Source: Atopobium sp. (GTDB lineage Bacteria; Actinomycetota; Coriobacteriia; Coriobacteriales; Atopobiaceae). From it: a stretch of 31,911 nt of DNA. The stretch is from assembly GCA_015258785.1 (NCBI GenBank), contig JABZHP010000009.1, positions 1 to 31,911 of the forward strand, read 5' to 3'. The notes beneath the pieces are model-generated. The model made no database searches and was not told where the DNA came from. It saw only the letters and a program-made list of their open reading frames with translations. The position numbers and the translations under genes are program-made. Shown piece by piece: positions 31,880 through 31,911 of the stretch. How positions within the stretch are numbered: the first letter of the stretch is position 1; each line of letters opens with the position of its first letter.

Positions 31880-31911
31880 ATGCTTGTAAGCGCAAAAGCC
31901 ATGCTCCAGAG
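31880..31911 (+). CDS. fba: Start of a probable class II fructose-bisphosphate aldolase (partial)
   Basis: ATG at 31880 follows ACGGAGG with 5-6 bases spacing. The ten complete codons read MLVSAKAMLQ, very close to the usual first residues of class II fructose-1,6-bisphosphate aldolases (LVSAxEML). The window ends here, so the zinc-binding motifs cannot be checked. The assignment rests on this short N-terminus only. Confidence 0.55.
   Translation, partial: MLVSAKAMLQ

Noticed and set aside
1..31911. CRISPR arrays, tRNA/rRNA genes, insertion sequences, prophage or defence systems
   Set aside because: No regularly spaced repeats, no transposase, integrase, nuclease-effector or toxin-antitoxin motifs, and no rRNA or tRNA signature words were seen by eye. 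The ORFs are accounted for by housekeeping, transport and surface genes.

Overview
The window looks like ordinary chromosome from a host-associated Gram-positive anaerobe. My best guess is a member of the Coriobacteriia close to Lancefieldella/Atopobium. This rests on the moderate GC content, strong AGGAGG-type ribosome binding sites, frequent GTG/TTG starts, sortase-anchored surface proteins with Listeria-Bacteroides and Cna-B repeats, an AmaP/Asp23 cluster and peptidase-rich content. It is inference, not a database result. I see no rRNA, tRNA, CRISPR array, insertion sequence, phage gene or recognisable defence system.

Layout. Bases 1-1800 hold the end of an unidentified + strand gene, a long hairpin, and a minus-strand PepV-type dipeptidase that diverges from a small membrane protein. 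Bases 1801-5762 hold that membrane protein followed by a large fused ABC ATPase/FtsX permease. Bases 5885-11179 hold a minus-strand M16C metalloprotease, a plus-strand EamA-family exporter and a minus-strand secreted coiled-coil/lysozyme-like protein. Bases 11474-14113 hold undecaprenyl-diphosphatase (uppP) and an LPxTG surface protein. Bases 14305-18228 are a tight run of a PcrA/UvrD helicase, an MscS channel and MTA/SAH nucleosidase. Bases 18246-20179 hold an odd repeat-bearing leader/small ORF, a PiT phosphate transporter and its PhoU-like partner. Bases 20304-21736 are an AmaP-DUF2273-Asp23 envelope-stress operon. Bases 21827-24298 encode a large beta-helix/Cna-B surface protein. Bases 24524-26027 hold an APH-fold kinase and a sugar O-acetyltransferase. 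Bases 26162-29074 are a TPP-riboswitch-controlled thiXYZ pyrimidine-precursor importer. The end holds an M18 aminopeptidase, a serine-rich membrane protein and the first codons of a probable class II fructose-bisphosphate aldolase.

How the genes fit together. Three intracellular peptidases (M20, M16C, M18) fit a lifestyle based on peptides. The envelope set (UppP, the lysozyme-like secreted protein, two sortase substrates, Asp23/AmaP, MscS) covers wall synthesis, wall remodelling, adhesion and envelope stress. ThiXYZ salvages the pyrimidine moiety of thiamine. Nearly every gene or operon ends in a clear hairpin terminator, and several convergent pairs share one.

The most unusual signal is not a gene. 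It is a short repeated word, GGCGAGAA, extended to GGCGAGAAACCCGC in its best copies. It recurs in intergenic DNA and in terminator hairpins, once as a near-perfect palindrome and once in frame inside a gene. It behaves like a dispersed repeat or DNA-uptake-like sequence. Second comes the 222-base region ahead of the phosphate transporter, which holds tandem 18-base repeats inside a possible 64-codon ORF with a good ribosome binding site.
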